A stretch of DNA of 64,000 nucleotides from Thalassococcus halodurans. GTDB taxonomy: Bacteria > Pseudomonadota > Alphaproteobacteria > Rhodobacterales > Rhodobacteraceae. The DNA lies in assembly GCF_900108225.1 (NCBI RefSeq), contig NZ_FNUZ01000003.1, forward strand, positions 310,001 through 374,000, read 5' to 3'. This document shows, one piece after another, positions 26,448 to 35,142 of the stretch (position 1 is the first letter of the stretch; each line of letters opens with the position of its first letter). The notes below the pieces were generated by a model. That model did no database searches. It had not been told where the DNA came from and saw nothing but the letters and a program-made list of their open reading frames with translations. Both the position numbers and the translations under genes were made by a program.

Positions 26448-27215
26448 ATGCTGGTTGTGATTTCGCCTGCAAAGCGACTGGATTGGGCCGAACGTCAGGT
26501 AGACATGACCGAACCCGCCTTTGGCGAAGACGCGATGCGACTGGCGAAAACCATGCGCAATCTGACGCTGGGCGATCTGAAAGGTCTGATGGATCTGTCT
26601 GATGATCTGGCCAAGCTGAACCGCGACCGTTTCAAATCCTACGCCGCCGAACCGGACGCCGACGCCGTCCGCCCCGCCGCGCTGGCCTTTGCGGGCGACA
26701 CCTATCAGGGACTCGAGGCTGCGTCTTTGGACGACGACGAAATGGCTTGGGCGCAGGAACACCTGCGTATTCTGTCCGGCCTATACGGCGTGCTGCGGCC
26801 CTTGGATGCGATCCAGCAATATCGTCTGGAAATGGGATCGCGTCTGAAAACCCGTCGCGGCAAATCGCTTTATGACTACTGGGGTGACGATCTCGCAAAG
26901 GCGCTGAACGCGCAGGCGGAAGAGATCGGCGCGGATGTCTTGGTGAACTGCGCCAGTCAGGAATATTTCGGTGCGGTGCCGGTCAAAACGCTGAAGATGA
27001 AAGTCGTCACGCCGCAATTTTTCGAAGACAAAAACGGCACGCCCAAAATCGTCAGTTTCTACGCCAAAAAGGCACGCGGTGCGATGGCGCGCTACATCAT
27101 CCAGAACCGGATCACGTCGCCCGAAAGCCTGCTGGACTTCGACACTGGCGGCTATGTCTATTCGCCCGAGCTTTCGACCGAGGACAAACCCGCGTTCTTG
27201 CGTTCGCCCGAGTGA
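26448..27215 (+). CDS. yaaA: Peroxide stress protein YaaA (DUF328)
   Basis: 255 residues, the family length. It starts MLVVISPAKRLDW and has the family stretches HLRILSGLYGVLRPLDAIQ, YRLEMGSRLKT and LVNCASQEYF. In E. coli YaaA limits free iron and DNA damage under peroxide stress; the molecular activity is still debated. The last 58 bases overlap the convergent hybrid kinase gene. A clear ribosome binding site (GGAACGGAG) precedes the start. Confidence 0.94.
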   Translation: MLVVISPAKRLDWAERQVDMTEPAFGEDAMRLAKTMRNLTLGDLKGLMDLSDDLAKLNRDRFKSYAAEPDADAVRPAALAFAGDTYQGLEAASLDDDEMAWAQEHLRILSGLYGVLRPLDAIQQYRLEMGSRLKTRRGKSLYDYWGDDLAKALNAQAEEIGADVLVNCASQEYFGAVPVKTLKMKVVTPQFFEDKNGTPKIVSFYAKKARGAMARYIIQNRITSPESLLDFDTGGYVYSPELSTEDKPAFLRSPE

Positions 27216-29782
27216 TCCTGCGCCCATTTGTCGATCATGCCCGCGATGCTGTCCTTGCGCACCGGTTTGGTGATGTGATCATCCAGACCCGCTGACATGA
27301 TCGCCTCGCGGTCGCCCACTAGCGCGTGGGCCGTCACCGCGATGATTGGTGTGCGCGACCCATCGCCTTCGAGTTCGCGGATCTTCTGCGTCGCTTCCTT
27401 GCCGTCCATGCGGGGCATCGAGATATCCATAAAGATCAGGTCCGGTCGCTGCTCTTGGTAAGCGGCGACGGCCTCTTCCCCGTTGTTGGCCACGCGCAAT
27501 GTGATCGGCATCGCCTTTACCATTTTCGAGAAGACCAGTTGATTTGTTTTGTTGTCCTCGGCCAGCAGAACATCCAGTGTTTTGCTGGGTGCTTCTTCGG
27601 CTGGATCAGGCGTGTCCTGAACCTGCTCTGCGCTCGCTAAGGCTTCTGGTTCTGGCGTTTGTTCGATGGGCTGATCGGCTTCAGGCTCTGGCTCTGACCT
27701 TTCGCGCAATGGAATTGTGACCGGACCCTGTTCGATCCTTTTTAACGCTTCAAGGACATCACCGCGCGGGGCAGGCACCGGCAGTAGGGCATGGAACAGA
27801 GCTGCCCCGTCCTGACTGATCTGATCCGCGTTCTCGGAAAAGGCGATGATCGGATGTGCGAAGCCTTGCGCCCTGATCCGCTTGGCCATCTGCACGGACG
27901 ATGCGCTGTCCTGCCCGTCGCTCAGAAACAGCACATCCGCATCCACAGTGTTCAGATCCAAAGCATTGATAGTCGCGTAGGACTGGCTTTCAACGCCCCA
28001 AATCTGAAGCCGCCGCGACAGGATGCTGCGGGTGTGTGAATTGGAATCAACAATCACCGCGCGGCCGACATCCAGTTCGACCAACCCGACCGTATTCTCG
28101 GCCTCAGCTGCGGTTGGCAAAGACACGCGGAAGCCGAAACACGATCCCTTCCCTTCGACACTGTCGACCCAGATATTGCCTTCCATCAACTCGACCAGAC
28201 GCTTGGTAATAGCCAGCCCCAGTCCGGTACCTTCGAACTGGCGATTGCGTTCCTCTTCCACCTGATTGAATTCGCCAAAGATGTGGTCGATTTTGTCCTT
28301 CGGAATGCCGATGCCTGTGTCTTCAACGGTGACGTGAAGCGCGGTTTGTGGCCCAGCCTCGATCCCCACGACGCGGATCGTGACGCTGCCTTCCAGCGTG
28401 AACTTGACCGCGTTGCCGATCAGGTTGGTCAGCACCTGACGCAAGCGCGGGCCGTCGCCGACAAAACAGGTGGGCAGGAACAGATCATAATCGACCCGCA
28501 GCGCGAAACCCTTATCCTTGGCCGATGGCTGAAGCAGCATGATCACTTCGTTCAGAAGACGTTCGAAATCGAACTCTTCCGGGCGCAGTTCCAGCTTGTC
28601 CGCCTCGATCTTGGAGTAATCCAGAACGTCATTGATGATCGCCAACAACGCCTCGCCCGAGTTGCGAATGGTTTCGGTATAAAGCCGCTGTTCCGACGTT
28701 AGCCCTGTGTCCATCAACAGCTCGGTCATGCCAACAACGCCGTTCATCGGCGTGCGGATTTCATGGCTCATATTCGCAAGGAACGACGATTTGGCCCTGT
28801 TGGCGGCCTCGGCCCGTTCCATCGCGGATTCCAGATCTTTCTGGGTCTCTTTCAGCGCGGTGATATCAACACGCAGCCCCACGCGCCCGCCGTCCGATGT
28901 CTGCTTTTCAAACACACGCACCCAGCGACCGCCTTCAAGCCGCTGTTCAAGCACGTTTTCAGGTTTCTGATGGTGCGCCAGTCGTTCGGCAAGCCACGCC
29001 TCTTCCCGCCCTATCGCCTCGGGGTATTGGTTGTGATCCAACCCGTAACGGATGATATCTTCGAACTGGGCGCCGGGAACCATCGACTCGGCGCTTCTGT
29101 GATAGAATTTACGATAGCGATCGTTGCACATAACCAACCGGTCTTCTGCATCGTACAACACGAACCCGTCGGGCAGTTCAGAAACCGCGGCCCACATGCG
29201 CATCAGGTCGGTCATATCGACCACCAGACACACGACCGCGCCATCAGCCGTGCGCTGGTTTTGCAGTTTCAGAAACCGTCCGTTCCACATTTTCAAGGTC
29301 TGCGGTTCAAACGGATCGGACATCCACAGATCACCGATGCGACTGATCCATTCATGCGGCGTTTCCTGCCCCAGATCGACCAACCCCTCGGTCGCCATAA
29401 GCGTGATCAACGTCCGGTAGCCGACACCGGTGCGCACCATTTCCAGATCGTCGAAAATGTTGCGGAACGCATGGTTCGCGACCTCAAGCCGCCCGTCTTC
29501 GCCAAACATGGCAAAGCCGTCGCGCATCGCCTCAAGCGCTTTCCAAAGCTGGCTTTCGACGACCTGCATTTTTTCGACCGCATGGCCGAGACGGTTCAGA
29601 ACGTCTTTCTTTTCATCCTCGATCGCCGCCACCTTGCGGCGGGTCGCACCAATTTCCAGTGTCAGGTCACGCGAATGCTGACCCAACCGCCGGTTGGCAG
29701 CCATAAGTTCGGCCTCTTTCTGTTCCAGCCGCCGTTCCGCAGCCAGACGGGCGCGGCGTTCTTTCGCGAGCAGTTCGTCCAA
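27158..29782 (-). CDS. Soluble PAS-containing hybrid histidine kinase with receiver domain
   Basis: 874 residues without a membrane helix. Residues 1-80 are a charged coiled coil, and two PAS-like domains lie near 80-195 and 200-310. The dimerisation domain has phospho-acceptor His340 in FLANMSHEIRTPMNG, and the ATPase domain has NLIGNAVKFT and GIGIPKDK. A degenerate receiver-like domain at about 585-700 lacks a clear phospho-acceptor. A proline/glutamate-rich linker leads to a true receiver with Asp786 in DLIFMDISMPRMDG. It starts at a TTG (29782) with AAGGA ten bases upstream; no ATG or GTG is available upstream in frame. Its 3' end overlaps yaaA by 58 bases. No partner regulator is adjacent. 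Confidence 0.93.
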   Translation of the reverse strand: MDELLAKERRARLAAERRLEQKEAELMAANRRLGQHSRDLTLEIGATRRKVAAIEDEKKDVLNRLGHAVEKMQVVESQLWKALEAMRDGFAMFGEDGRLEVANHAFRNIFDDLEMVRTGVGYRTLITLMATEGLVDLGQETPHEWISRIGDLWMSDPFEPQTLKMWNGRFLKLQNQRTADGAVVCLVVDMTDLMRMWAAVSELPDGFVLYDAEDRLVMCNDRYRKFYHRSAESMVPGAQFEDIIRYGLDHNQYPEAIGREEAWLAERLAHHQKPENVLEQRLEGGRWVRVFEKQTSDGGRVGLRVDITALKETQKDLESAMERAEAANRAKSSFLANMSHEIRTPMNGVVGMTELLMDTGLTSEQRLYTETIRNSGEALLAIINDVLDYSKIEADKLELRPEEFDFERLLNEVIMLLQPSAKDKGFALRVDYDLFLPTCFVGDGPRLRQVLTNLIGNAVKFTLEGSVTIRVVGIEAGPQTALHVTVEDTGIGIPKDKIDHIFGEFNQVEEERNRQFEGTGLGLAITKRLVELMEGNIWVDSVEGKGSCFGFRVSLPTAAEAENTVGLVELDVGRAVIVDSNSHTRSILSRRLQIWGVESQSYATINALDLNTVDADVLFLSDGQDSASSVQMAKRIRAQGFAHPIIAFSENADQISQDGAALFHALLPVPAPRGDVLEALKRIEQGPVTIPLRERSEPEPEADQPIEQTPEPEALASAEQVQDTPDPAEEAPSKTLDVLLAEDNKTNQLVFSKMVKAMPITLRVANNGEEAVAAYQEQRPDLIFMDISMPRMDGKEATQKIRELEGDGSRTPIIAVTAHALVGDREAIMSAGLDDHITKPVRKDSIAGMIDKWAQDHSGERKNAGLSSVESSGE

Positions 29783-29851
29783 AGTCGGGTCATCCTTAAC
29801 TGACCGTACGATCCTGCGCCGCTGGCAATGAACATCCCTTTAATCCGAAAA

Positions 29852-29882
29852 AACAAAAACCGCGCCGGAACACCCGGCGCGG
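29852..29882 (-). terminator. YggT gene terminator
   Basis: CCGCGCCGG (29860-29868) and CCGGCGCGG (29874-29882) make nine pairs with a five-base loop. On the minus strand it is followed by GTTTTTGTTTTTT. The plus-strand side also has an A-rich flank, so it could work both ways. Confidence 0.85.
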
Positions 29883-29916
29883 CAAAAAAGCCCGTAAGAT
29901 TTTAGGCAATCACATG

Positions 29917-30210
29917 TCAGTAGCCGTAAAACGCGCCAGCGTTGTTCGCCAGAATGATCCGCAGCGCATAAAGCGCCAGCAGCGCAACCAGCGGCGCCAG
30001 ATCAAGCCCGCCTGTCTGCGGCATGAACTGACGGATGCGCGAATAGACCGGTTCCAGCAGACGGTTCAGACCGTACCAGATTTGCGCAACGATCGGCTGG
30101 CGCAGGTTCAGCACCTGAAAATTGATCAGCCAGCTCATGACCACATGGGCGATGATGAAAAACCAAGCGACGTCCAGCAGAAGCATCAAAATCTGGAAAA
30201 GGGATTGCAT
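29917..30210 (-). CDS. YggT family membrane protein
   Basis: 97 residues with two hydrophobic hairpin segments: ILMLLLDVAWFFIIAHVVMSWLINF, and LAPLVALLALYALRIILANN (each slightly split). The connecting PVYSRIRQFMPQTGGLDLAPL matches the YggT/DUF167-associated family signature. Function is poorly known; links to osmotic or division proteins exist in other bacteria. Single gene with its own terminator. Confidence 0.88.
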   Translation of the reverse strand: MQSLFQILMLLLDVAWFFIIAHVVMSWLINFQVLNLRQPIVAQIWYGLNRLLEPVYSRIRQFMPQTGGLDLAPLVALLALYALRIILANNAGAFYGY

Positions 30211-30349
30211 GTGGTGCCTGTCCTTATTGCAAGTGCGTGTTTGCGCGTCCTTTTAGGTAAGGGGCCTGTGTCAAAAGGACAAGTGCCGCTAGGTCGGGCC
30301 TTGACCCTCTGGGCGATCAACGACACGGCTGGGCCGAAGGAGTTTCCAT

Positions 30350-30886
30350 ATGTATCCGTTCATTCGACTGGCCAAAGATATCTTCGTCAACGCGCGGGCA
30401 ACGCCGCTTGATATGGGTGAAACCCATGTGTCGCATCACATCTGCTGGCCATGGGATCTGGATCTGTGGTGGGAACTGAACAACGGGCGCACCCTGACGA
30501 TTTACGATCTGGGCCGCATCCCGCTTGCGATGCGCGGGGGACTGACAAAGGCGCTGCGCGACAACAAATGGGGGCTGACGGTTGCGGGGTCGTCTGTGCG
30601 CTATCGCCGCCGTGTACGGATGTTCGCCAAGATTGAAATGAAGTCGCGTCTGGCCTGCTGGGACGACAAATTTCTGTACGTCGAACAAAGTATGTGGTTG
30701 TCGAACGGCGAATGTTCCAGCCATGCGCTGTTCCGCACGGCTGTCACCGATAAAAACGGTATTGTGTCGCCCGAACGCGTGCTGACGGCGATGGGGCTGA
30801 ACGTGGCATCCCCCGAGATGCCCGACTGGATCAAGGCATGGTCGGACGCCGAGGCAAAGCGCCCTTGGCCCCCGATGCAGGACTGA
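30350..30886 (+). CDS. Thioesterase family protein (hot-dog fold)
   Basis: 178 residues. The N-terminal part VSHHICWPWDLDLWWELNNGRTLTIYDLGRIPLA has the shape of 4-hydroxybenzoyl-CoA-thioesterase-like proteins, with the N-N-G-R element in the place of the catalytic D/N-x-N-H. The central VAGSSVRYRRRVRMFAKIEMKSRL strands fit a hot-dog fold. It probably hydrolyses an acyl thioester; substrate unknown. The ribosome binding site GAAGGAG lies just upstream of the ATG. Confidence 0.8.
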   Translation: MYPFIRLAKDIFVNARATPLDMGETHVSHHICWPWDLDLWWELNNGRTLTIYDLGRIPLAMRGGLTKALRDNKWGLTVAGSSVRYRRRVRMFAKIEMKSRLACWDDKFLYVEQSMWLSNGECSSHALFRTAVTDKNGIVSPERVLTAMGLNVASPEMPDWIKAWSDAEAKRPWPPMQD

Positions 30887-31001
30887 CACAGACAGCGCCC
30901 TGTTAGGCTTCCCTTACGGCGCTTTCAAAGGCAGTGCTTGCTAAACCCATGACCTCTCTGTTCTATCGACGAAACGTCGTACCGAACGGGAGGTCGGACC
31001 T

Positions 31002-32369
31002 ATGGCCGAGATTTCAGCGAAAAAGCGTATTTGGGGCTGGATGTGGTTCGACTGGGCGCAACAGCCCTATGCGACCCTTGGCCTGACCTTTATCTTCGGC
31101 CCTTACTTTGCCGCCGTCGCGGTGGGCTACTTTATTGCCCAAGGCACGGGCGACGATGCCGCACGCGTTCAGGCGCAAGAGCTGTGGACAGGCGCGCAAG
31201 CCGTCGCCGGTTTGGTCATCGCCTTTTCGGCCCCCTTCATCGGCGCTTGGGCTGGTGCAACCGGCCGCCGAAAACCGTGGTTCTATGCCTTTATCGCCGT
31301 CGCAGTGATCTGCTCGGCCATGCTGTGGAACCTACAGGCAGACGGCACTGGATTGATGATGGCGCTGCTGTTGTTCTGGGTGGGCTTTGTCGCCTCGGAA
31401 TCCGCCTTTGCGCTTTATAACTCGATCCTGCCATCACTCGGCCAGACCGAAGAGGCCGGCCGCATCAGTGGCGGCGCAACAGCGTTTGGCTATTGGGGTG
31501 GTGTTCTGTCGCTGTTCATCATGCTGCTGCTGTTTGCGGAAAACGAGGTGACCGGCAAAACCCTGATCGGGATTGAACCGATCCTCGGGTTGGACCCTGA
31601 AACGCGCGAAGGCACCCGTGCCGTTGGCCCGTTCATCGCGATCTGGTTTGTGATCTTTGTGATCCCGTTTTTCCTGTGGACCAAAGACACCCCAACACAG
31701 AACCGCGGTGGTGTCGGTGTCGCGCTTAGCCGCCTTTGGGCCAGCATCCGCGCGGCGTTCCGCAAGCGCTCTTATGGCAGCTTCCTTCTGGGTTCGATGT
31801 TCTACCGTGACGCCCTGACGATGCTCTATAGCGCGGGCGGCGTATACGCGAACCTTGTGCTGAACTGGACCGTGATCCAGATCGGCGTATTCGGCATCAT
31901 CGCGGCGATCGCGGCTGCAATCCTTAGCTGGGTGGGTGGCATCGCCGATGCGCGGCTTGGCCCCAAGCCTGTCATCATCTTCTCCATCTGGGTTCTGATC
32001 GGCGTTTGTCTTGTCGTCGTCGGCATGTCGCGCGAAAGCCTGTTCGGCATCCCGCTGGCCGAAGGGTCGCTTGTACCGGACATCGTATTCTACTTCTGCG
32101 GCGCTGCCATCGGCGGCGCTGGTGGCGCGATGTATTCGGCTTCTCGGTCTATGATGGTGCGCCACTGCACGCCCGAAAACGCGACAGAGGCGTTTGGCCT
32201 ATTTGCCCTGACCGGCCGCGCCACCGCGTTTCTGGCCCCTGCTCTGGTCGCGGTGTTCACATCTTGGACGCAGAGCAATCAGTTGGGCTATATTCCGGTG
32301 ATCATCCTTTTCGCGCTGGGGCTTTTTCTGCTACGTTGGGTACATCCCAACGGAGAACGAGCAGAATGA
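31002..32369 (+). CDS. MFS transporter, UMF1/Atg22-like
   Basis: 455 residues with about twelve membrane helices. The opening KRIWGWMWFDWAQQPYATLGLTFIFGPYF is characteristic of the UMF1 family (the W-x-W-x-D-W motif), related to yeast vacuolar effluxer Atg22. The cargo is unknown, perhaps amino acids. The stop overlaps the ATG of mepA (ATGA), so both are translated from one message. GGGAGG lies upstream of the start. Confidence 0.9.
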   Translation: MAEISAKKRIWGWMWFDWAQQPYATLGLTFIFGPYFAAVAVGYFIAQGTGDDAARVQAQELWTGAQAVAGLVIAFSAPFIGAWAGATGRRKPWFYAFIAVAVICSAMLWNLQADGTGLMMALLLFWVGFVASESAFALYNSILPSLGQTEEAGRISGGATAFGYWGGVLSLFIMLLLFAENEVTGKTLIGIEPILGLDPETREGTRAVGPFIAIWFVIFVIPFFLWTKDTPTQNRGGVGVALSRLWASIRAAFRKRSYGSFLLGSMFYRDALTMLYSAGGVYANLVLNWTVIQIGVFGIIAAIAAAILSWVGGIADARLGPKPVIIFSIWVLIGVCLVVVGMSRESLFGIPLAEGSLVPDIVFYFCGAAIGGAGGAMYSASRSMMVRHCTPENATEAFGLFALTGRATAFLAPALVAVFTSWTQSNQLGYIPVIILFALGLFLLRWVHPNGERAE

Positions 32370-33295
32370 TCCGTACCGCATTTTTGATTACCGCATTGGT
32401 CGGCTTGACGGCCTGCGGCGGCAGCCAGCCGTCGCGCAACCTAGAAGCCGCAAAGTCCGCGCCCCGCGCGACCGCAATCTCATCCGTCATTTCGTCGAAA
32501 AGCGCCAAACAGCTGTTCGGGGCGGAACGCATCGCATCAAACCAGCGATCCGAACCTTTTGGCGGCTATGCCAAGGGCTGTGCCGCTGGCAACGTGATGC
32601 TGCCGGAAACAGGCCCCACATGGCAGGCGATGCGCCTGTCCCGCAACCGCAACTGGGGCCAACCCGAGGCCATCGACTTTATCAAAGACCTGAGCGCCAA
32701 GGCCGCAAAACAGCCGGGCTGGAGCGGGCTATATATCGGTGACATCAGCCAGCCTCGTGGCGGCCCGATGCTGACGGGTCACGCCAGTCACCAGATCGGT
32801 TTGGACGCCGACATCTGGCTACGCCCCGCTGACCGGCTGAACCTGTCTACGACCGAACGCGAAAATATCTCGTCCATCTCGATGCGACGCGCGAACGGGG
32901 CCTTCACCAATGATCAATGGACCCGCGCGCATCACAACATCCTGAAAGCCGCCGCAAGCGACCCGCGTGTCGCGCGGATCTTCATCTTCCCCGGTGCCAA
33001 AGTGCAGATGTGCAAAGATGAAAAGGGCGACCGGAGCTGGCTGCGCAAAATCCGTCCGTGGTACGGCCACCACTATCATTTCCACGTTCGTCTGGCCTGC
33101 CCCAAGGACGCGCGCGGCTGTGTGGATCAGGCACCGCCGCCTGCGGGCGATGGATGCGCGGACGCGCAGGAATGGGTCAACAACATCCTGAACCCACCGC
33201 CGCCGGATCCGAACGCGCCCAAGCCCAAGCCCAAACGTGAAATCACACTCGGGGATTTGCCTGCACAATGCGCAAGCGTACTCTCGGCGCGATAA
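32366..33295 (+). CDS. mepA: Penicillin-insensitive murein endopeptidase, lipoprotein-like
   Basis: 309 residues from the ATG at 32366, which overlaps the MFS stop. The signal sequence ends in a lipobox-like LTACGG (Cys about residue 18). LAS-family metallopeptidase motifs: GHASHQIGLDADIWL (zinc His and Asp) and GHHYHFHVRLACP. It cleaves D-alanyl-diaminopimelate cross-links in peptidoglycan. The C-terminal end has a proline-rich linker (PPPPDPNAPKPKPKRE). The last 28 bases overlap the next gene. Confidence 0.94.
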   Translation: MIRTAFLITALVGLTACGGSQPSRNLEAAKSAPRATAISSVISSKSAKQLFGAERIASNQRSEPFGGYAKGCAAGNVMLPETGPTWQAMRLSRNRNWGQPEAIDFIKDLSAKAAKQPGWSGLYIGDISQPRGGPMLTGHASHQIGLDADIWLRPADRLNLSTTERENISSISMRRANGAFTNDQWTRAHHNILKAAASDPRVARIFIFPGAKVQMCKDEKGDRSWLRKIRPWYGHHYHFHVRLACPKDARGCVDQAPPPAGDGCADAQEWVNNILNPPPPDPNAPKPKPKREITLGDLPAQCASVLSAR

Positions 33296-34164
33296 GCGCG
33301 GTTGTACTTGGCCTTTTTTCGCTGAACTCGGACGCGGGCGAACCAGCCCGCGCCGTTTTTGTCGGGGCCAAAGTATGGACCGCTGACGGCCCGGATCACA
33401 CAGACTTTGGCGGCTTTTCCGCGCTTGAACTGGATGACACCGGAACAGGCTTTGTTGCGCTGACCGACAAGGGAAACATCACCAAAGGCCGGTTTGTCCG
33501 TGATCCCGCAGGGCGCGTGATCCGCGTTGAACGTGCGGTCCTGTCAAAATTGTCCGGACCAGATGGCCCCTTGGGCGAACGTCAGACAGACTCTGAAGGG
33601 CTCGCCCTTGTGGAGGGTGGCGATTTTTACGTCTCGTTTGAAAGCGCGAACCGGATTTTGAAATACCGAGCCGACGGGCATGTCACCGCCGTACGCTCGG
33701 CACCGGATTTTGCAGGTCTTCAAAGCAACTCGGGCCTTGAGGCCCTGGCCGTCGATAGCAAAGGGCGCCTTTACACGCTGCCGGAACGGTCCGGCAAACT
33801 GACACGCCCCTTTCCTGTCTGGCGCTATGACGGGAAAAACTGGCAGGTCGCGTTTGAAATGTCCCGAAGCGGAAGTTTCCTTCCTGTCGGGGCAGATTTT
33901 GGCCCCGATGGATGGCTGTATGTTCTGGAACGTGGCTTTAACGGCTTCGGCTTTCAAAGCCGCATCCGGCGGTTTCCACCAAATCAATCCGGCGTCGCGG
34001 ATGGCGCGACCCTTTTGGTGACGTCAATCGGCGTTCACGACAATCTGGAAGGCATCTCGGTCTGGCAGGACAATGACGGCGCGATCCGCATCACGATGAT
34101 TGCCGACGACAACTTCAAATCCTTCCAGCGCACGGAGATCGTCGATTATCGTTTGACGCAATAG
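33268..34164 (+). CDS. Esterase-like activity of phytase family protein, exported
   Basis: 298 residues. A signal peptide (MRKRTLGAISAVVLGLFSL) is followed by a beta-propeller-like domain (FGGFSALELDDTGTGFVALTDKGN, DSEGLALVEGGDFYVSFES, LEGISVWQDNDGAIRITMIADDNF). This matches PF13449-type proteins, which are linked with phosphate scavenging or phosphodiester cleavage. Translationally coupled to mepA by a 28-base overlap. The activity is not established. Confidence 0.85.
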   Translation: MRKRTLGAISAVVLGLFSLNSDAGEPARAVFVGAKVWTADGPDHTDFGGFSALELDDTGTGFVALTDKGNITKGRFVRDPAGRVIRVERAVLSKLSGPDGPLGERQTDSEGLALVEGGDFYVSFESANRILKYRADGHVTAVRSAPDFAGLQSNSGLEALAVDSKGRLYTLPERSGKLTRPFPVWRYDGKNWQVAFEMSRSGSFLPVGADFGPDGWLYVLERGFNGFGFQSRIRRFPPNQSGVADGATLLVTSIGVHDNLEGISVWQDNDGAIRITMIADDNFKSFQRTEIVDYRLTQ

Positions 34165-34228
34165 CTTGTGTCGCGGCAGCCTAGATTGTATCGGCCCCTG
34201 TTCCGCAATCACAAAGGCATAGCCTGAC

Positions 34229-34879
34229 ATGACCCGCACATACCTTCCCGGCGTAATCGCCATGGCAGCAATCGTTGTTGCCTCGAACGTCCTTGTCCAG
34301 TTCCTGATCCTTGATGGCCTTCTGACTTGGGGCGCTTTCACCTATCCCTTCGCGTTTCTTGTCACCGACCTGATGAACCGCCTGTACGGCGTCGCCGCCG
34401 CCCGCCGCGTGGTGTTCGCAGGCTTTATCGTGGGCGTGGTCTGTTCGCTGATCGGTAGCCAGATCATGTTGCAGGGTGACGGCTATACATACGCTGCCGT
34501 TCCGCTGCGTATCGCGGTCGGGTCCGGCATCGCGTTTCTGATTGCCCAACTGACCGATGTGGCCGTGTTCGACCGCATTCGAGCCGGAAGCTGGTGGCGC
34601 GCGCCGCTTGTGTCCAGTGTGATTGGTTCCGCTTTGGACACAGCCCTTTTCTTTTCCATCGCCTTTTCGCAGTCGATTTCGGCCTTCGGAGAGGCCGCCG
34701 ACGCCGATATCAACTGGGCTTGGGACAGCGTTCCATTGCTGCTTTCGGGCCCTGAAGCACCACTATGGGTGACTTTGGCGCTTGCGGACTGGTTGGTGAA
34801 AATGGCCATCGCCCTGATCGCCCTGATCCCCTTCCGTTTGATCGTTTCTTGGGCAAAGGGAACATCAACTCAAAGCTGA
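34229..34879 (+). CDS. yhhQ: Queuosine precursor transporter (VUT family)
   Basis: 216 residues with six membrane helices and the family marker FPFAFLVTDLMNRLYG-like stretch YPFAFLVTDLMNRLYGVAAAR. YhhQ imports 7-cyano- or 7-aminomethyl-7-deazaguanine for queuosine in tRNA. The second half has LTDVAVFDRIR and SVIGSALDTALFFSIAFS, also typical. It is the last gene before the structured element at 34945-35117. Confidence 0.92.
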   Translation: MTRTYLPGVIAMAAIVVASNVLVQFLILDGLLTWGAFTYPFAFLVTDLMNRLYGVAAARRVVFAGFIVGVVCSLIGSQIMLQGDGYTYAAVPLRIAVGSGIAFLIAQLTDVAVFDRIRAGSWWRAPLVSSVIGSALDTALFFSIAFSQSISAFGEAADADINWAWDSVPLLLSGPEAPLWVTLALADWLVKMAIALIALIPFRLIVSWAKGTSTQS

Positions 34880-34960
34880 ACGTAAAAAAGTATTTTGTGG
34901 TTTGGACAATCCATGCCAACATCATCTTGCGTTTATCAACAGCTGAAAGGAGGTGATCCA

Positions 34961-35017
34961 GTGGTTAGAGATACATTGGAGCGAGGTGTCGGAACAGTTC
35001 GGAGGACGCTGACTTAG
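34961..35017 (+). CDS. Candidate 18-residue peptide with an extended Shine-Dalgarno
   Basis: A GTG at 34961 lies seven bases after GGAGG and opens 18 codons (VVRDTLERGVGTVRRTLT) to a TAG at 35015 inside a stable hairpin. Initiation signal is the strongest in the window. The start and its binding site are within the long-range stems of the same RNA, so translation and structure would exclude each other. Coding is unproven; the peptide matches nothing I know. Confidence 0.3.
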   Translation: MVRDTLERGVGTVRRTLT

Positions 35018-35086
35018 GGGCAGCCCCCTAGGATAGAAAATCCCGAATTGGTGTGTGCCTAACCGGCCCCACCTCCTGAGTTCTCG

Positions 35087-35117
35087 AAGGGCTGTTCGCA
35101 AAGCGGGCAGCCCTTTT
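35087..35117 (+). terminator. Strong intrinsic terminator between the structured element and arfB
   Basis: AAGGGCTGTTCGC and GCGGGCAGCCCTT pair (two G-T wobbles) around an AAA loop, followed by TTTTCGATTTCC. It ends 26 bases before the arfB start, so arfB needs readthrough or its own promoter. Confidence 0.85.
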
Positions 35118-35142
35118 CGATTTCCTGCACTATGTAAACGTC

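Larger units (their letters stand above)
34945..35117 (+). ncRNA. Candidate structured RNA or leader upstream of arfB, with paired SD and anti-SD
   Basis: The 5' part contains GAAAGGAGGTGATCC (34945-34959), complementary over 15 bases to the 3' end of bacterial 16S rRNA. Within the element AGGAGGTG (34948-34955) can pair with CACCTCCT (35070-35077), and GGTTAG (34963-34968) with CTAACC (35059-35064), closing a large domain. Inside are hairpins TAGGGG-CAGC-CCCCTA (35015-35030) and GGAT-AGAAA-ATCC. The element ends in a 13-pair terminator at 35087-35115. It could be an independent small RNA, an attenuator for arfB, or the message of an 18-codon frame. I do not recognise a known family. Confidence 0.45.

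Noticed and set aside
32006-32365. Long N-terminal extension of MepA into the MFS gene
   Set aside because: The ATG at 32366 gives a proper lipoprotein signal and an ATGA overlap; the extension is out-of-frame MFS sequence.
34945-34960. Fragment of 16S rRNA gene (the sequence equals the complement of its 3' end)
   Set aside because: Only 15 bases match and flanking bases do not continue into rRNA helices; it reads as an extended Shine-Dalgarno with its own internal complement.
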